A stretch of 64,000 nt of DNA from Streptomyces sp. CNQ-509 (GCF_001011035.1 NZ_CP011492.1:1495501-1559500); one strand, 5' to 3'. Counted from the first letter of the stretch, positions 21,614 through 29,919 are shown. The notes: generated by a model from the sequence alone, not told the origin. Made by a program: numbers and translations.

Positions 21614-22840
21614 TCACCCGGCGGTGCGGGCGAGGCCGTCCTCGGAGGCGCCGTCCGAGGTCTTCCCTCCCCGGCCCGTACCGAGCCGCAGCAGCAGCGA
21701 GGCAGCCGCCAGGACCACACCGAACCAGATGACGCTCGTGACGCCGACGTGGTCGGCGAACAAGCCGCCGAACAGCGCTCCGAGCGCGATGCAGGTGTTG
21801 TACGCCATGGTGTTCAGCGACATGGCGGCTTCGAAGGTCTCGGGTGCGGCGGCGAGCGTCATGTTGACCTGGGACAACTGCACGGCACCGAAGGAGAGCC
21901 CCCACAGGGTCAGCGCGACGGCGGCGCCCGGTTCCCCGTTTCCGACGGTGCGCAGCAGCAGAAGGGCCGCCAGGAGGCCCACGAGGCCGATGACGAACGT
22001 ACCCCGCAGGTTCCTGTTCACCGTGTAGCCGGCGACGAAGTTCCCCACCGCACCGCCGACGCCGAAGACGATCAGGACGGTGGTGACGAAGGCGGCGGAC
22101 GCGGACGCGGTGTCCTCCAGGTAGGGGCGTACGAACGTGTAGGCGCCGAAGTGCCCGAGCACGAAGAAGACGACGATGAACAGCACCGTGCGCAGTTGCC
22201 TGTTCTCGACCGGCAGGCTGAAGACCTCGCGGACGGACACGGCGTTCTGCGCCGGCATGGACGGGACGAGGGCCGCGACCGCGGCGAAGACCAGCACGCT
22301 GAGGCCGGCCCAGATACCGAAGGTGGTCCGCCAGTCCGTCTGCGCCTCGATGACCGTACCGAGAGGGATGCCCACGACCGTGGCGATGGAGATGCCGGAC
22401 ATCACCACCGCGGCGGCCCGGCTCGCGTGCCGTTCGGGCACGATCCGCATGGCCATGCTCACGCCGATGGCCCAGAAGACGCCGCTGGCGAAGCCCATGC
22501 ACAGCCGCGTGCCGAGAATCAGTGGGTAGTTCGGCGAGACGGCGGTGACGAGGTTGCCCAGGGCCAGCACGGCGAGGAGCGTGGTCAGCAGGACGCGCCG
22601 GTTGACGCGCCTGGTCCAGGCCACGATGAACGGTACGCCGAGGCCGGCCGCGACACCCTGTGCGGTGACCATGAGACCTGCCGCACCGACGGATATGCCG
22701 AGGCTCTCACTCAGCGGAGTGAGCAGGCCCACGGGCATCAACTCGGTGGTGAGGAAGACGAACAGGCTGGCCGTGATGGCGGCGACGCCCAGCCATCCTT
22801 TCAGGGACGAGGGTGAATTCTGTTGCGCCTGTACAGGCAT
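21614..22840 (-). CDS. MFS efflux transporter (DHA1/AraJ-CmlA type)
   Basis: The 408-aa protein has 12 predicted transmembrane helices. The first helix region reads FVFLTTELMPVGLLTPLSES, typical of arabinose-efflux/chloramphenicol-type DHA1 permeases, and the loop after TM2 (VAWTRRVNRRVLL) carries the usual Arg-rich motif. It probably exports a small drug-like or sugar-like molecule by proton antiport. It is divergent from a LysR gene, with an operator in the 192-bp gap, so that regulator probably controls it. Confidence 0.9.
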   Translation of the reverse strand: MPVQAQQNSPSSLKGWLGVAAITASLFVFLTTELMPVGLLTPLSESLGISVGAAGLMVTAQGVAAGLGVPFIVAWTRRVNRRVLLTTLLAVLALGNLVTAVSPNYPLILGTRLCMGFASGVFWAIGVSMAMRIVPERHASRAAAVVMSGISIATVVGIPLGTVIEAQTDWRTTFGIWAGLSVLVFAAVAALVPSMPAQNAVSVREVFSLPVENRQLRTVLFIVVFFVLGHFGAYTFVRPYLEDTASASAAFVTTVLIVFGVGGAVGNFVAGYTVNRNLRGTFVIGLVGLLAALLLLRTVGNGEPGAAVALTLWGLSFGAVQLSQVNMTLAAAPETFEAAMSLNTMAYNTCIALGALFGGLFADHVGVTSVIWFGVVLAAASLLLRLGTGRGGKTSDGASEDGLARTAG

Positions 22841-23012
22841 GACATCTCTCCAGCGGTGTTTCTTACGGGTGAGGGTGAGGGGCGCAGCAACCGGAGAAGC
22901 CCGCTCTCACGACGCGTAGAAGCCCGCCGCAAAAAGCGCTCCGCGAGCCCGGCCAACGCACGCTCCGATTCTGAACCGAGCCCGATCCATGAGTCCAATA
23001 CATGTTTGTCAT

Positions 23013-23027
23013 CTCATTTATCGTGAG
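23013..23027. promoter_or_regulatory. T-N11-A LysR operator next to the regulator start
   Basis: CTCA (23013-23016) and TGAG (23024-23027) form a short dyad containing an exact T-N11-A, 5 bp before the LysR start codon and about 175 bp upstream of the MFS start. Its position over the regulator's own start suggests autorepression. The dyad extends imperfectly as TGTC/GACA outside. Confidence 0.55.
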
Positions 23028-23032
23028 ACAAG

Positions 23033-23929
23033 ATGAATCCCATGGAGCTCCAGCAGATGCGTTACGTGCTCGCCGTCGCCGAGACGAAGAGCTTCACCCG
23101 TGCCGCCGAGCGCTGCCTCGTCGTCCAGTCCGCCCTGAGCCACCAGATCGCCCGCCTGGAACAGGAGTTGGGCACCAGGCTGTTCGAGCGCACCACCCGC
23201 CGGGTGCGGCTGACGCCCGCGGGCGAGGCGTTCCTCCCGGCGGCCCGCCAGTGCCTGGCCGCCGCCGAGCGCGCGAGCGTCGAGGTCGCCGCCGCCATCG
23301 GCGAAGTACGCGGGCAGCTCTCCGTCGGTGTGATTCCGTCCGTGGCCGCCGTCGACATCCCGGGCACCCTGCGCGACTTCCGCCGGCAGTATCCGAAGGT
23401 GCGCATCAGCCTGCGCGTGGGTGCCAGCGACGAACTCGTCGAACAGGTCAGGGAAGGGGACATCGAGATCGCTTTCCTCGGGCTGCCGACCACCGCGCGG
23501 CCCAAGGGGGTCGAGGCCCGCGAGGTCGGGCGGGACCGGCTCGTCGCCGTGGTCTCCCCCGACCACCCCCTCGCCGGTGCAGGGTCGGTCGACCTGCGAC
23601 GGCTCTCCTCGGAGGAGTTCGTGGACCTGCCGGCGAAGACCGCCGGCCGCACCCAGTCCGACCTGGCCTTCTCCGCCGCCGGCCTCACCCGTGACGTCAC
23701 GTTCGAAGTGACCAACGCGGACTTCCTGGCCCGGCTGGTCGGGCAGGGACTCGGCGTGGCGATGCTGCCCTCCGCGTACGTGCCCCAACTCAGCGGCGTG
23801 ACCACGATCCAGGTCACCGACGCCCCGGCCCGCGTCGAGTACGTCGTCTGGACCTCCGACAGCCGCACCCCCGCGGCGACCGCGTTCCTTCGCCTGCTCA
23901 ACCTCCCGGACGCCCGCGAAGCACCGTGA
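23033..23929 (+). CDS. LysR-family regulator of the divergent MFS gene
   Basis: The 298-aa protein has an N-terminal winged helix (MELQQMRYVLAVAETKSFTR, SALSHQIARLEQELGTRLFE) and an effector-binding domain starting QLSVGVIPSVAAVDIP. Starts at 23033 or 23042 are both possible; neither has a clear Shine-Dalgarno, and a leaderless or short-leader transcript is plausible. Divergent pairing with an exporter suggests an inducer-sensing role. Confidence 0.9.
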   Translation: MNPMELQQMRYVLAVAETKSFTRAAERCLVVQSALSHQIARLEQELGTRLFERTTRRVRLTPAGEAFLPAARQCLAAAERASVEVAAAIGEVRGQLSVGVIPSVAAVDIPGTLRDFRRQYPKVRISLRVGASDELVEQVREGDIEIAFLGLPTTARPKGVEAREVGRDRLVAVVSPDHPLAGAGSVDLRRLSSEEFVDLPAKTAGRTQSDLAFSAAGLTRDVTFEVTNADFLARLVGQGLGVAMLPSAYVPQLSGVTTIQVTDAPARVEYVVWTSDSRTPAATAFLRLLNLPDAREAP

Positions 23930-23996
23930 GACCGCGGGACGTCCGGCCGAGCCCCGCGGTCCTCCGCCTCACGCCGTACGGGCGCGCCCTGGGCAC

Positions 23997-24440
23997 CTAC
24001 GCCGGCGGCTCCGCGCATGCGGCGGCGATGGCCGCCGTGTCCCAGTAGAAGGGGCGCACCTCGGCTATCCGGCCGTTCTCGATCCTGATCGTCTGCAGGA
24101 TCGGAAAGGTCAGCTCCCGCCCGGTGGCCCGGGCCCGCGCCCGCACCTGCGTAAGCACCACCGATGTCCCACCGGTGGCGAGGAACCGCTGCTCCAGCAT
24201 CTCGAACTCCGCCCAGGTCGCGGACATCGCGAGAAAGAACTCCGTCATCCCGTCGTGCCCGCGCCACGTCCCCCCGTAGGGCAACGCCTCCGCCTGGTGC
24301 AGAACGACGTCCGGCGCGAAGTACGGCGCGAGCGTGTCGAAGGAGGCCACACCGGGTCCGCCGGCTGCCAGGTACACGGCTTCGGCTTCGTACATCCCGC
24401 GGAGCACCGCCGCCGCGTCTGAGGTCTGTGCGGTCGTCAT
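23997..24440 (-). CDS. SnoaL/NTF2-like family protein
   Basis: The 147-aa protein has a cone-shaped NTF2-like fold pattern: YFAPDVVLHQAEALPYGGTW, GHDGMTEFFLAMSATW and IENGRIAEVRPFYWDT. Members include polyketide cyclases, ketosteroid isomerases and many uncharacterised proteins. No specific catalytic set identifies its substrate. It stands alone between the LysR gene and the divergent HTH gene. Confidence 0.8.
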   Translation of the reverse strand: MTTAQTSDAAAVLRGMYEAEAVYLAAGGPGVASFDTLAPYFAPDVVLHQAEALPYGGTWRGHDGMTEFFLAMSATWAEFEMLEQRFLATGGTSVVLTQVRARARATGRELTFPILQTIRIENGRIAEVRPFYWDTAAIAAACAEPPA

Positions 24441-24688
24441 GCGCCCAGACTGCCGCGCGGGGCAGGCGCTGTCTGGCAGGAATCCGACGGCAGGTCGGCA
24501 AGCCCCCAGGAGGGTTACTTCTTGTAACTGTGAAGTGACCGTGCGGCGCTAGGCTCGGGGGCACGTCGATCACCAGACGAAGGACATGGGGGTTTGCGGA
24601 TGTCTCCAAGCCGCGTGAGCTGCACCCGGACCGTTCCGCCCGCGACCTGTACGGATCGGAGGTCCGCCGGTACCGGAACAACGCCGGG

Positions 24689-25441
24689 ATGTCGCTGGAG
24701 GCGTTGTCCGGTGTCGTGATGTACAGCAGGGCTCACCTGTCGCGTATCGAGACGGCGGAGGCGATCCCGCCGCCGGACCTGAGCGAGAAACTGGACGCCT
24801 GCTTCGGCACGGACGGCCACTTCGGACGCCTGTACGGCGTCGCCAGGCGGGAGATCCACCCCGACCAGTACCGGCGCCGGATGGAGCTTGAAGCGCGGGC
24901 CGTCGCCATCGTGCACTACGCCCCGTTCGTGATCCCCGGCCTTCTCCATTCCGAGCGTTATGCCCGGGCGATCTTCACGGTCTGCAACCCGTCCGCACCT
25001 GCCGGGTCGATTGACGACCTGGTGACTGCCCGTCTCAGTCGGCGGGACATCCTCAAGGGGGAGAAGCCCGCGCGGCTCTCCTTGATCCTCGAAGAGTCGG
25101 CGATCACTCGGACCATCGGCGGGCCGGGTGTGATGCACGAGCAGCTCCGGTCACTGCTCACATGGGTCGAGAGCCGGTCGAGTCTCGTCCAGGTTCTCCC
25201 GCACTCGCACGGGGCACACGCTCTGTTGGGCGGTACGTTGGCGCTGTGGACCCTGGACAACGGCACCGCGGTCGCCTACGAAGAGAGCATCACCACGGGC
25301 CACTTGATCGAGGATCCCGAGAAGATTCGCTGGTGGGCCCAGGCGTGCGATGTACTACGTGCGTACGCGCGATCGCCCGCCGAGACCGCGGAGTTCATTC
25401 GGTCTGTCATGGAGGAACTTCCCGATGAGCATCACCCCTGA
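24689..25441 (+). CDS. XRE-type HTH regulator with DUF5753 domain, N-terminus disturbed
   Basis: The annotated frame starts at ATG inside the HTH: MSLEALSGVVMYSRAHLSRI. The same frame is open upstream from about 24540 and encodes family-like residues (KPRELHPDRSARDLYGSEVR, then RYRNNAG), but has no start codon there. ATGs at 24586 and 24600 are in another frame. A single-base change near 24600-24610 would join them, so the gene looks frameshifted or starts in an unrecognised way. The rest is the DUF5753 ligand/partner domain (FVIPGLLHSERYARAIF, FSP-like LVQVLPHSHGAH). It overlaps the DUF397 gene, its usual partner. Confidence 0.8.
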   Translation: MSLEALSGVVMYSRAHLSRIETAEAIPPPDLSEKLDACFGTDGHFGRLYGVARREIHPDQYRRRMELEARAVAIVHYAPFVIPGLLHSERYARAIFTVCNPSAPAGSIDDLVTARLSRRDILKGEKPARLSLILEESAITRTIGGPGVMHEQLRSLLTWVESRSSLVQVLPHSHGAHALLGGTLALWTLDNGTAVAYEESITTGHLIEDPEKIRWWAQACDVLRAYARSPAETAEFIRSVMEELPDEHHP

Positions 25442-25667
25442 CCTGTCCGGCACGAACTGGGTCAAGTCCAGCTACAGCAACGGCAACGGCGGGGACTGCG
25501 TGGAATGGGCACCCGACTTCGCTGCGACGGGCATCGTGCCCGTCCGGGACTCCAAGGACCCGGACGGACCCGCCCTCACCTTCACGACCGACGCCTGGGC
25601 AGCGTTCATCACCGACGTGAAGACCGGCACCTTCCCCACCCCCAAGCACTCCAGCCGTAGATCGTGA
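25425..25667 (+). CDS. DUF397 domain protein
   Basis: This 80-aa protein has the DUF397 core: NWVKSSYSNGNGGDCVEWAP, VPVRDSKDPDGPALTF and WAAFITDVKTGTF. It starts at ATG inside the last 17 nt of the HTH gene, so the two are translationally coupled. Streptomyces genomes hold many such HTH/DUF397 pairs, some of which act in developmental control (the BldB/WhiJ type) or toxin-antitoxin-like ways. Here the regulator may be damaged. Confidence 0.92.
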   Translation: MSITPDLSGTNWVKSSYSNGNGGDCVEWAPDFAATGIVPVRDSKDPDGPALTFTTDAWAAFITDVKTGTFPTPKHSSRRS

Positions 25668-25780
25668 TCTTCATGCCTGAGTGGCTTGTCGACGGGAGCG
25701 GAATGAGGGCATCGGGCGCGGGGCGGGTGTGCTCGTCACGCGTACGACGGCGAGGAAGGCGTGCGCGAGCAGGAGGACAT

Positions 25781-26185
25781 GTGCAACGTGGCGAAGTCTG
25801 GTGGGTGGAGTTCGACGAGCGGCGGCCGGTCGTGCTGCTGTCGGGAGACGACGCGTCCGGGATCCGGGTGATGCAGGTCGTCGCTCCAGCGGGTGTCGAC
25901 ATCACCGGTCTGGGCGTCGAAGTGGCAGTAGGCGCCGTGGAAGGACTGCCCTTTGAAGGCGTGCTGCGGTTCGCGTTGCCGCGTCCGGGCTTTACCCCTT
26001 GCACGTGGCTGACCACCGTGTCCCGGGACGACCTGATCGAGCGAGCGGGCGTTCTGTCCCCCGCGAAACTCAGCGAGATGGAGAACGCCCTCCGTCTCGG
26101 TGAGCAGGCCAAGGAGTGGACCCCGGCGACGACCGCGAAGCTCAGCGAGCTGAGGAACGCCCTCCGTCTCGGTGGACTCGGGTAG
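25781..26185 (+). CDS. PemK/MazF-like protein with duplicated C-terminal segment
   Basis: The product is 134 aa from GTG 25781, with AGGAGG 4 nt upstream. VQRGEVWWVEFDERRPVVLLSGD is the MazF/PemK-type opening strand set, and LTTVSRDDLIERAGVLS resembles the family C-terminus. MazF toxins are sequence-specific endoribonucleases. No antitoxin gene is adjacent. The C-terminus contains AKLSEMENALRLG followed 24 residues later by AKLSELRNALRLG, from a direct DNA repeat, which lengthens the last helix. It may be a stand-alone relative rather than an active toxin. Confidence 0.65.
   Translation: MQRGEVWWVEFDERRPVVLLSGDDASGIRVMQVVAPAGVDITGLGVEVAVGAVEGLPFEGVLRFALPRPGFTPCTWLTTVSRDDLIERAGVLSPAKLSEMENALRLGEQAKEWTPATTAKLSELRNALRLGGLG
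26063..26173. repeat. Direct repeat duplicating a helix in the MazF-like gene
   Basis: The 39-bp segment at 26063-26101 recurs at 26135-26173 with a few substitutions, spaced by a 72-bp period (a multiple of three). It encodes the two AKLSE..NALRLG helices. The period keeps the frame, so it looks like a recent tandem duplication. Confidence 0.85.
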
Positions 26186-26366
26186 GCGTCGAAGGACCGG
26201 ACGCCCGCGACGGCGTGGCCGGTCTCGTCCAGATGATCGACGCTGCCGGCTGCCTCCTCGGCGCTCCTCACGATCGAGATCACGCGCCAGCCCGGTGGAT
26301 CAGCGCAGTCGAGCGGGCAGGCATGCGCTGTGAGCTGCGGCCACCGCAACGTGTGATCATGGTGCC

Positions 26367-26945
26367 ATGGCATCCGGTCGGATCATCTTCCTCAACGGCA
26401 CCTCCAGCTCGGGGAAGTCGAGCATCGCCAAGGAGCTTCTGGGCATCCTGGACGACGGCGTCTACTTCCACATGGCGGTCGACGGCTTCAACGCGATGCG
26501 CACCAAGCGGGAACTCGGGGCGGACGAACTCGATGCCGCGCTGCGGCGGACCAGGATGGGCTTCCACCGCTCGATCGCGGCCATGGCGGAGGCGGGCAAC
26601 GACATCGTGGTCGACCATGTGCTGAGCGAGCCGTGGCGGCTGCTCGACTGCCTGACGCTGCTGCCGGCTGAGGACGTGCTGTTCGTCGGTGTCTACTGCC
26701 CGTTGGACGAGCTGACCCGCCGCGAGCGGGCCCGGGGCGACCGCCCGCCGGGCCTCGCGGCGCACCAGTACGACCTGGTCCACAGCCACGGTGACTACGA
26801 CTTCGAGTGCGACACCAGCGCGGCAAGCCCACGGGAATGCGCGCAGCGGATCAAGGAGTTCCTCCCGCACCGCCCCACGCCCACCGCCTTCACCCGCCTC
26901 CGCCGACACCACCTGGCTGACGGCCGGGAACCGCTGACGGCATGA
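26367..26945 (+). CDS. Chloramphenicol phosphotransferase-like P-loop kinase
   Basis: This 192-aa P-loop protein has the CPT-type Walker A GTSSSGKSS at residues 11-19 and an aspartate at about 39 in HMAVDGFNAM, the position of the catalytic base in CPT. VGVYCPLDELTRRERARGDR matches the family lid. CPT phosphorylates chloramphenicol on the primary hydroxyl in its producer; many homologues act on unknown substrates. It starts at ATG 26367. Bases 26186-26366 upstream show no gene. Confidence 0.85.
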   Translation: MASGRIIFLNGTSSSGKSSIAKELLGILDDGVYFHMAVDGFNAMRTKRELGADELDAALRRTRMGFHRSIAAMAEAGNDIVVDHVLSEPWRLLDCLTLLPAEDVLFVGVYCPLDELTRRERARGDRPPGLAAHQYDLVHSHGDYDFECDTSAASPRECAQRIKEFLPHRPTPTAFTRLRRHHLADGREPLTA

Positions 26946-26985
26946 GGCATGCGTACTCGGCCGTTGGCTCGCTCATGGCGGAAAC

Positions 26986-27681
26986 CTACCCCGTGAGAGC
27001 CGAGTAGGCGGCCTCCGCTCTGCGCCCCGGAGCCACGTCACTCGGAGCGTGCGCCAGGAACGCATTGGTCGGGCCCTCGAACACGAGCCTTCCGGTGCTC
27101 AGAACCGCAACGTGATCCGACTCCTCCGCCAAGTCCGTCACGTCGTGGGTGGACATCATCACGCGGACATCCGGCCGGAGATCAGTCAGATGAGTTCGGA
27201 ACTGACGCCTCTGCGTCGGGTCCAGGCCGGCAGTCGGCTCGTCAAGGAGCAGGACCTTTGCCCCGTGGACCATTGCTGACGCGATGCCGATGCGCCGCAC
27301 CTGGCCGCCGCTCAGCCGATTCATCTTCACATTCTCTTGCGCGGAAAGCTCCACCTGCGCCAGCGCATCGGAAGCAGACTCCCATGCCGAAGACTTGCTC
27401 ATCCCCTTCAACCAGCCGACGTAGGCGACCTGCTCTCTGGCCGTAAGTCCTGCCATGACGGGGATGTTCTGGGGCATCCAAGCAACCGTTCTCCGGTATG
27501 AGCGGTCCCCGGACGGTATGCCGTCGAGGGCGATCGCGCCCTTCGTTGGCTGCGCAACACCCGCCGCCAGGCGCAGGAGGGTGGACTTCCCCGCACCGTT
27601 GGGGCCGAGAAGAATGGTCACTCCAGGGTTGAGTTCATAGTCAATGCCCTCAAAGTTCGCCGAACAAGAGATCCGTCGCAT
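26986..27681 (-). CDS. ABC transporter ATP-binding protein
   Basis: This 231-aa protein has Walker A GPNGAGKST, a Q-loop WMPQN, the ABC signature LSGGQVRRIG, Walker B VLLLDEPTAG and a switch His in STHDV. ATG 27681 overlaps the end of the permease gene, so the pair is coupled. The codon use is less GC-rich than in the flanking genes, suggesting acquisition. With the six-helix permease it probably forms a small ABC-2-type exporter of drug or lantibiotic type. Confidence 0.9.
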   Translation of the reverse strand: MRRISCSANFEGIDYELNPGVTILLGPNGAGKSTLLRLAAGVAQPTKGAIALDGIPSGDRSYRRTVAWMPQNIPVMAGLTAREQVAYVGWLKGMSKSSAWESASDALAQVELSAQENVKMNRLSGGQVRRIGIASAMVHGAKVLLLDEPTAGLDPTQRRQFRTHLTDLRPDVRVMMSTHDVTDLAEESDHVAVLSTGRLVFEGPTNAFLAHAPSDVAPGRRAEAAYSALTG

Positions 27682-28258
27682 AATGCCCCGAGAGGTGTCG
27701 CAACCAGAACGGCTCGTACGACCATGCCGCAGAAACCGCGTAGAAGACGGCGACGGAAAGAATCGGCGGCGCAAGACGCGGCGGGGTGACCGTGCCGACA
27801 CAGAACCCGATCGCACAGTGCGCGAGTGAAATCACCAGCGCCATCAGCACAAGGACCAATGATCCTGCGTCAGGTGCCGTTCCTTCTTGCACCAGAGCCA
27901 TGCACACAGGGACAAGAATCAGAATCCATGCGACAGCGACGACAGGCAGAAGTGACTCTAATGCAATCCTGTAGCGAAAGCGCACGGGGGATAGCTTCCA
28001 CACCTGGTCCCGCTTGAGGCGACCCGCTTCCCATGCGGAAAGCCCCGAGGCGACAGCATATGACACCGCGTAGAACGACAAGAGTACGGACGAAACAACG
28101 TACGGCGCATATTCAGGCTGCCCCGTGGGTGGCTTGAAGTCTTCCTTGAAGCTCTTGAAGAAGTAGAGATATATCAACCCGAGGCAGACGGGGACGGCCC
28201 AGGTTGCGCTGCTCACCCGAAGCCGGGTTCCAAGCTTCACGGCGTAGCTCCGATGCAC
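27650..28258 (-). CDS. ABC-2-type membrane permease subunit
   Basis: The 202-aa protein has about six hydrophobic segments (WAVPVCLGLIYLYFF, YVVSSVLLSFYAVSYAVAS, SLLPVVAVAWILILVPVC, LVLVLMALVISLAHCAIGFC, PPILSVAVFYAVSAAWS). It resembles ABC-2 permeases of small exporters, without strong family motifs. It overlaps its ATPase gene by 32 nt. The 5' end overlaps the divergent DUF402-like gene by a few bases, so one of the two starts is probably misplaced or that gene is truncated. Codon use is lower in GC than the window. Confidence 0.75.
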   Translation of the reverse strand: MHRSYAVKLGTRLRVSSATWAVPVCLGLIYLYFFKSFKEDFKPPTGQPEYAPYVVSSVLLSFYAVSYAVASGLSAWEAGRLKRDQVWKLSPVRFRYRIALESLLPVVAVAWILILVPVCMALVQEGTAPDAGSLVLVLMALVISLAHCAIGFCVGTVTPPRLAPPILSVAVFYAVSAAWSYEPFWLRHLSGHYATDLLFGEL

Positions 28259-28717
28259 ACCTTCGCGTCCTGCGAACTCAAGGCTCCTCCTGGACTCGAC
28301 GCGAACGCGAAGCTAATCCGGGCGCCAGAAGCTCATCAAGCGAACTCGGAAATGCACCCATTGCGTCACAAACCGAACCGCCCACGGCTCGGCACGCACG
28401 AAGGCGGATGGTACGTCGACCTGGTCGAAGTGGCGGAAACCGCCCCGAAGCAACTGGTGGTCCACGACCTCTACGTCGATATCGTCGTGCCCCCGCGCGG
28501 CCGGCGCTACGAAGTCCTCGACCTCGACGAACTCGCCGACGCGCTGCGGGACGGCAGTATCGAAGCCCTCACCGCCGCCGGAGTTCTGCGCAACGCCCAG
28601 CGCTTCATCGACAAACACCTGCGCGTTCTCGATCGGGAAGCCCCCGACTCATGGCCGGACTTCCCGCCGGCAGCCATTCGGGACCTGGTCGAGCTGCCTC
28701 CCGTCGGCGTCGGGTGA
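28253..28717 (+). CDS. DUF402-like protein, probably truncated at the N-terminus
   Basis: The recognisable part runs from GGWYVDLVEVAE through LVVHDLYVDIVVPPRGRRYE, VLDLDELADALRDGSI and AQRFIDKHL. This is the C-terminal half of DUF402 proteins (RNase G/phosphatase-related fold). The first 45 residues do not look like the usual N-terminal strand region, and the frame begins inside the divergent permease start. It may use an internal ATG at 28351 or be a 5'-truncated relic. The 3' end overlaps the convergent flavin reductase by 69 nt. Confidence 0.55.
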   Translation: MHTFASCELKAPPGLDANAKLIRAPEAHQANSEMHPLRHKPNRPRLGTHEGGWYVDLVEVAETAPKQLVVHDLYVDIVVPPRGRRYEVLDLDELADALRDGSIEALTAAGVLRNAQRFIDKHLRVLDREAPDSWPDFPPAAIRDLVELPPVGVG

Positions 28718-29407
28718 GGCGGTGCCACCCCCTGCCCCCTCGCCCAGCCTCCGGTAGCTCCGGGCCGGATAGAGCAGCGGCTCCCCCGGCCCTCCGCAGC
28801 CGACCGCCGTCACCTCCGCGATGATCAGCGTGTGGTCGGCGACCTCGACGTGTCGCGTCGTACGGCACGACAGGACCGCCGCGCTCCCCGCCAGTTCCGG
28901 CCCGCCGCCGTACCGCGAGGGACGGTGGTCGATGCCCGCGAACTCGTCGGCGCCGAAGGCGTCGCGGCGGGTGAAGTGGTCGGCCAGGGCGTGTTGGTCG
29001 GCGGCCCGGATGTTCACGGTGAAGGCACCCGTCTCCCGGATGAGGGCCTGCGTGCGGCTGCCCCGCTGGGGGGAGATCAGCAGGGTCGGCGGGCGCAGGG
29101 AGATCGACAGCAGCGAGTTGGCGGTCATGCCGTGCGGGGCGCAGGCACCGCGGGGGCCAGCAGCGCCCCCGCAGGCATCGCACGCACTGCAAGCACCCTC
29201 CTGGCCGCACGCACCACCCGGGCCGCAAGCACCCTCCGGACCGCACACACCACCCGGGCCGCAACCACCCTGCTGCCCGCCCGCCCCCTGCGTGCCCCAC
29301 CGCCCGCACGTCGTGACCACCGCGATGCCCGTCCCAAAGTGCCGCATCGCCTCGCGGTACGCGCCCGGGTCCGCCTGGTCGGAGCCGGGAGGGCGGAGCG
29401 GGGTCAC
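28649..29407 (-). CDS. Flavin reductase-like protein with Cys/Gly-rich repeat insert
   Basis: This 252-aa protein has the FMN-binding flavin reductase fold: YREAMRHFGTGIAVVTT, GMTANSLLSISLRPPTLLIS, RETGAFTVNIRA and VADHTLIIAEV. Between the first and second elements, where the family has a short hairpin, lies an insert of about 50 residues with repeated CGPGG/CGPEGA units and about nine cysteines. The GTG start overlaps the stop of the luciferase-like remnant (GTGA), so it was the reductase partner of that oxygenase. The product may still be functional, but its partner is broken. Confidence 0.75.
   Translation of the reverse strand: MTPLRPPGSDQADPGAYREAMRHFGTGIAVVTTCGRWGTQGAGGQQGGCGPGGVCGPEGACGPGGACGQEGACSACDACGGAAGPRGACAPHGMTANSLLSISLRPPTLLISPQRGSRTQALIRETGAFTVNIRAADQHALADHFTRRDAFGADEFAGIDHRPSRYGGGPELAGSAAVLSCRTTRHVEVADHTLIIAEVTAVGCGGPGEPLLYPARSYRRLGEGAGGGTASPDADGRQLDQVPNGCRREVRP
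29188..29290. repeat. 36-bp tandem repeats encoding a Cys/Gly-rich stretch
   Basis: About 2.7 copies of a 36-bp unit (12 codons, in frame) encode CGPGGVCGPEGA-type segments on the minus strand inside the flavin reductase. Copies differ by a few bases. The unit length preserves the frame. Confidence 0.8.
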
Positions 29408-29918
29408 CACGCGGGGTCGAGCGGCGCCGGGGCCGCCAGGGCGGGGAAGTGCGGGACGACCTCCTCGGCGAGTTGGGCCACCGCCTCCGCCGCGGGGCGG
29501 CGGCCGTGCTGGACACCGAGGGCAGCGTGGTTGACGCCGACGTCCCGCCAGCGGCCGAGGAGTTCGACGAGTCCGCGCGCGCCGGTACGCAGGACGAAGC
29601 CGCCGCGCAGCGGGGTGGGCGGGTGGCCGGGGGTCCTCGACGAGGTCGATCCACTCGTTGGTGGCGACCGGGCGGAACTCGCCGCCGGGGACCAGCGCCC
29701 GCCAGTCGGCGAGCTTCTGCCCCAGTCGCTGCGGGCCCGCGGGGTCGGCGGTGGCCGACGGGTACACCAGCCACCCGTCCGCGTACTCGGCGATCCAGTC
29801 GCGGGACTGCTGCGAGGACCCGGTGACCAGCAGCGGCACGCCGCCGGACACCGGCTTCGGCAGCAGGTGGGCGCCGCCCGCGCCGTCGAGGGCGCCGTCC
29901 CCCAGCAGCTCGCGGAAC
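29404..29918 (-). pseudogene. 5'-truncated, frameshifted luciferase-like monooxygenase
   Basis: The surviving part reads FRELLGDGALDGAG, LLPKPVSGGVPLLVTGSSQQ, WIAEYADGWLVYPSATADPA and NEWIDLVEDP, then continues in the next frame as TPLRGGFVLRTGARGLVELL and ends HFPALAAPAPLDPAW. This is the C-terminal half of a TIGR03571-type flavin-dependent oxidoreductase. The shift lies in a C-run near 29632 (five Cs where four would keep frame). The N-terminal half is gone: at about 29919 the sequence passes into a TetR fragment on the opposite strand. A sequencing indel could explain the shift but not the truncation. Confidence 0.8.
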
Positions 29919-29919
29919 G

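Noticed and set aside
26186..26366. Minus-strand frame between the MazF-like and CPT-like genes (25609-26373)
   Set aside because: It runs antisense through the MazF-like gene, is Ser/Arg/Pro-rich and has no family pattern.
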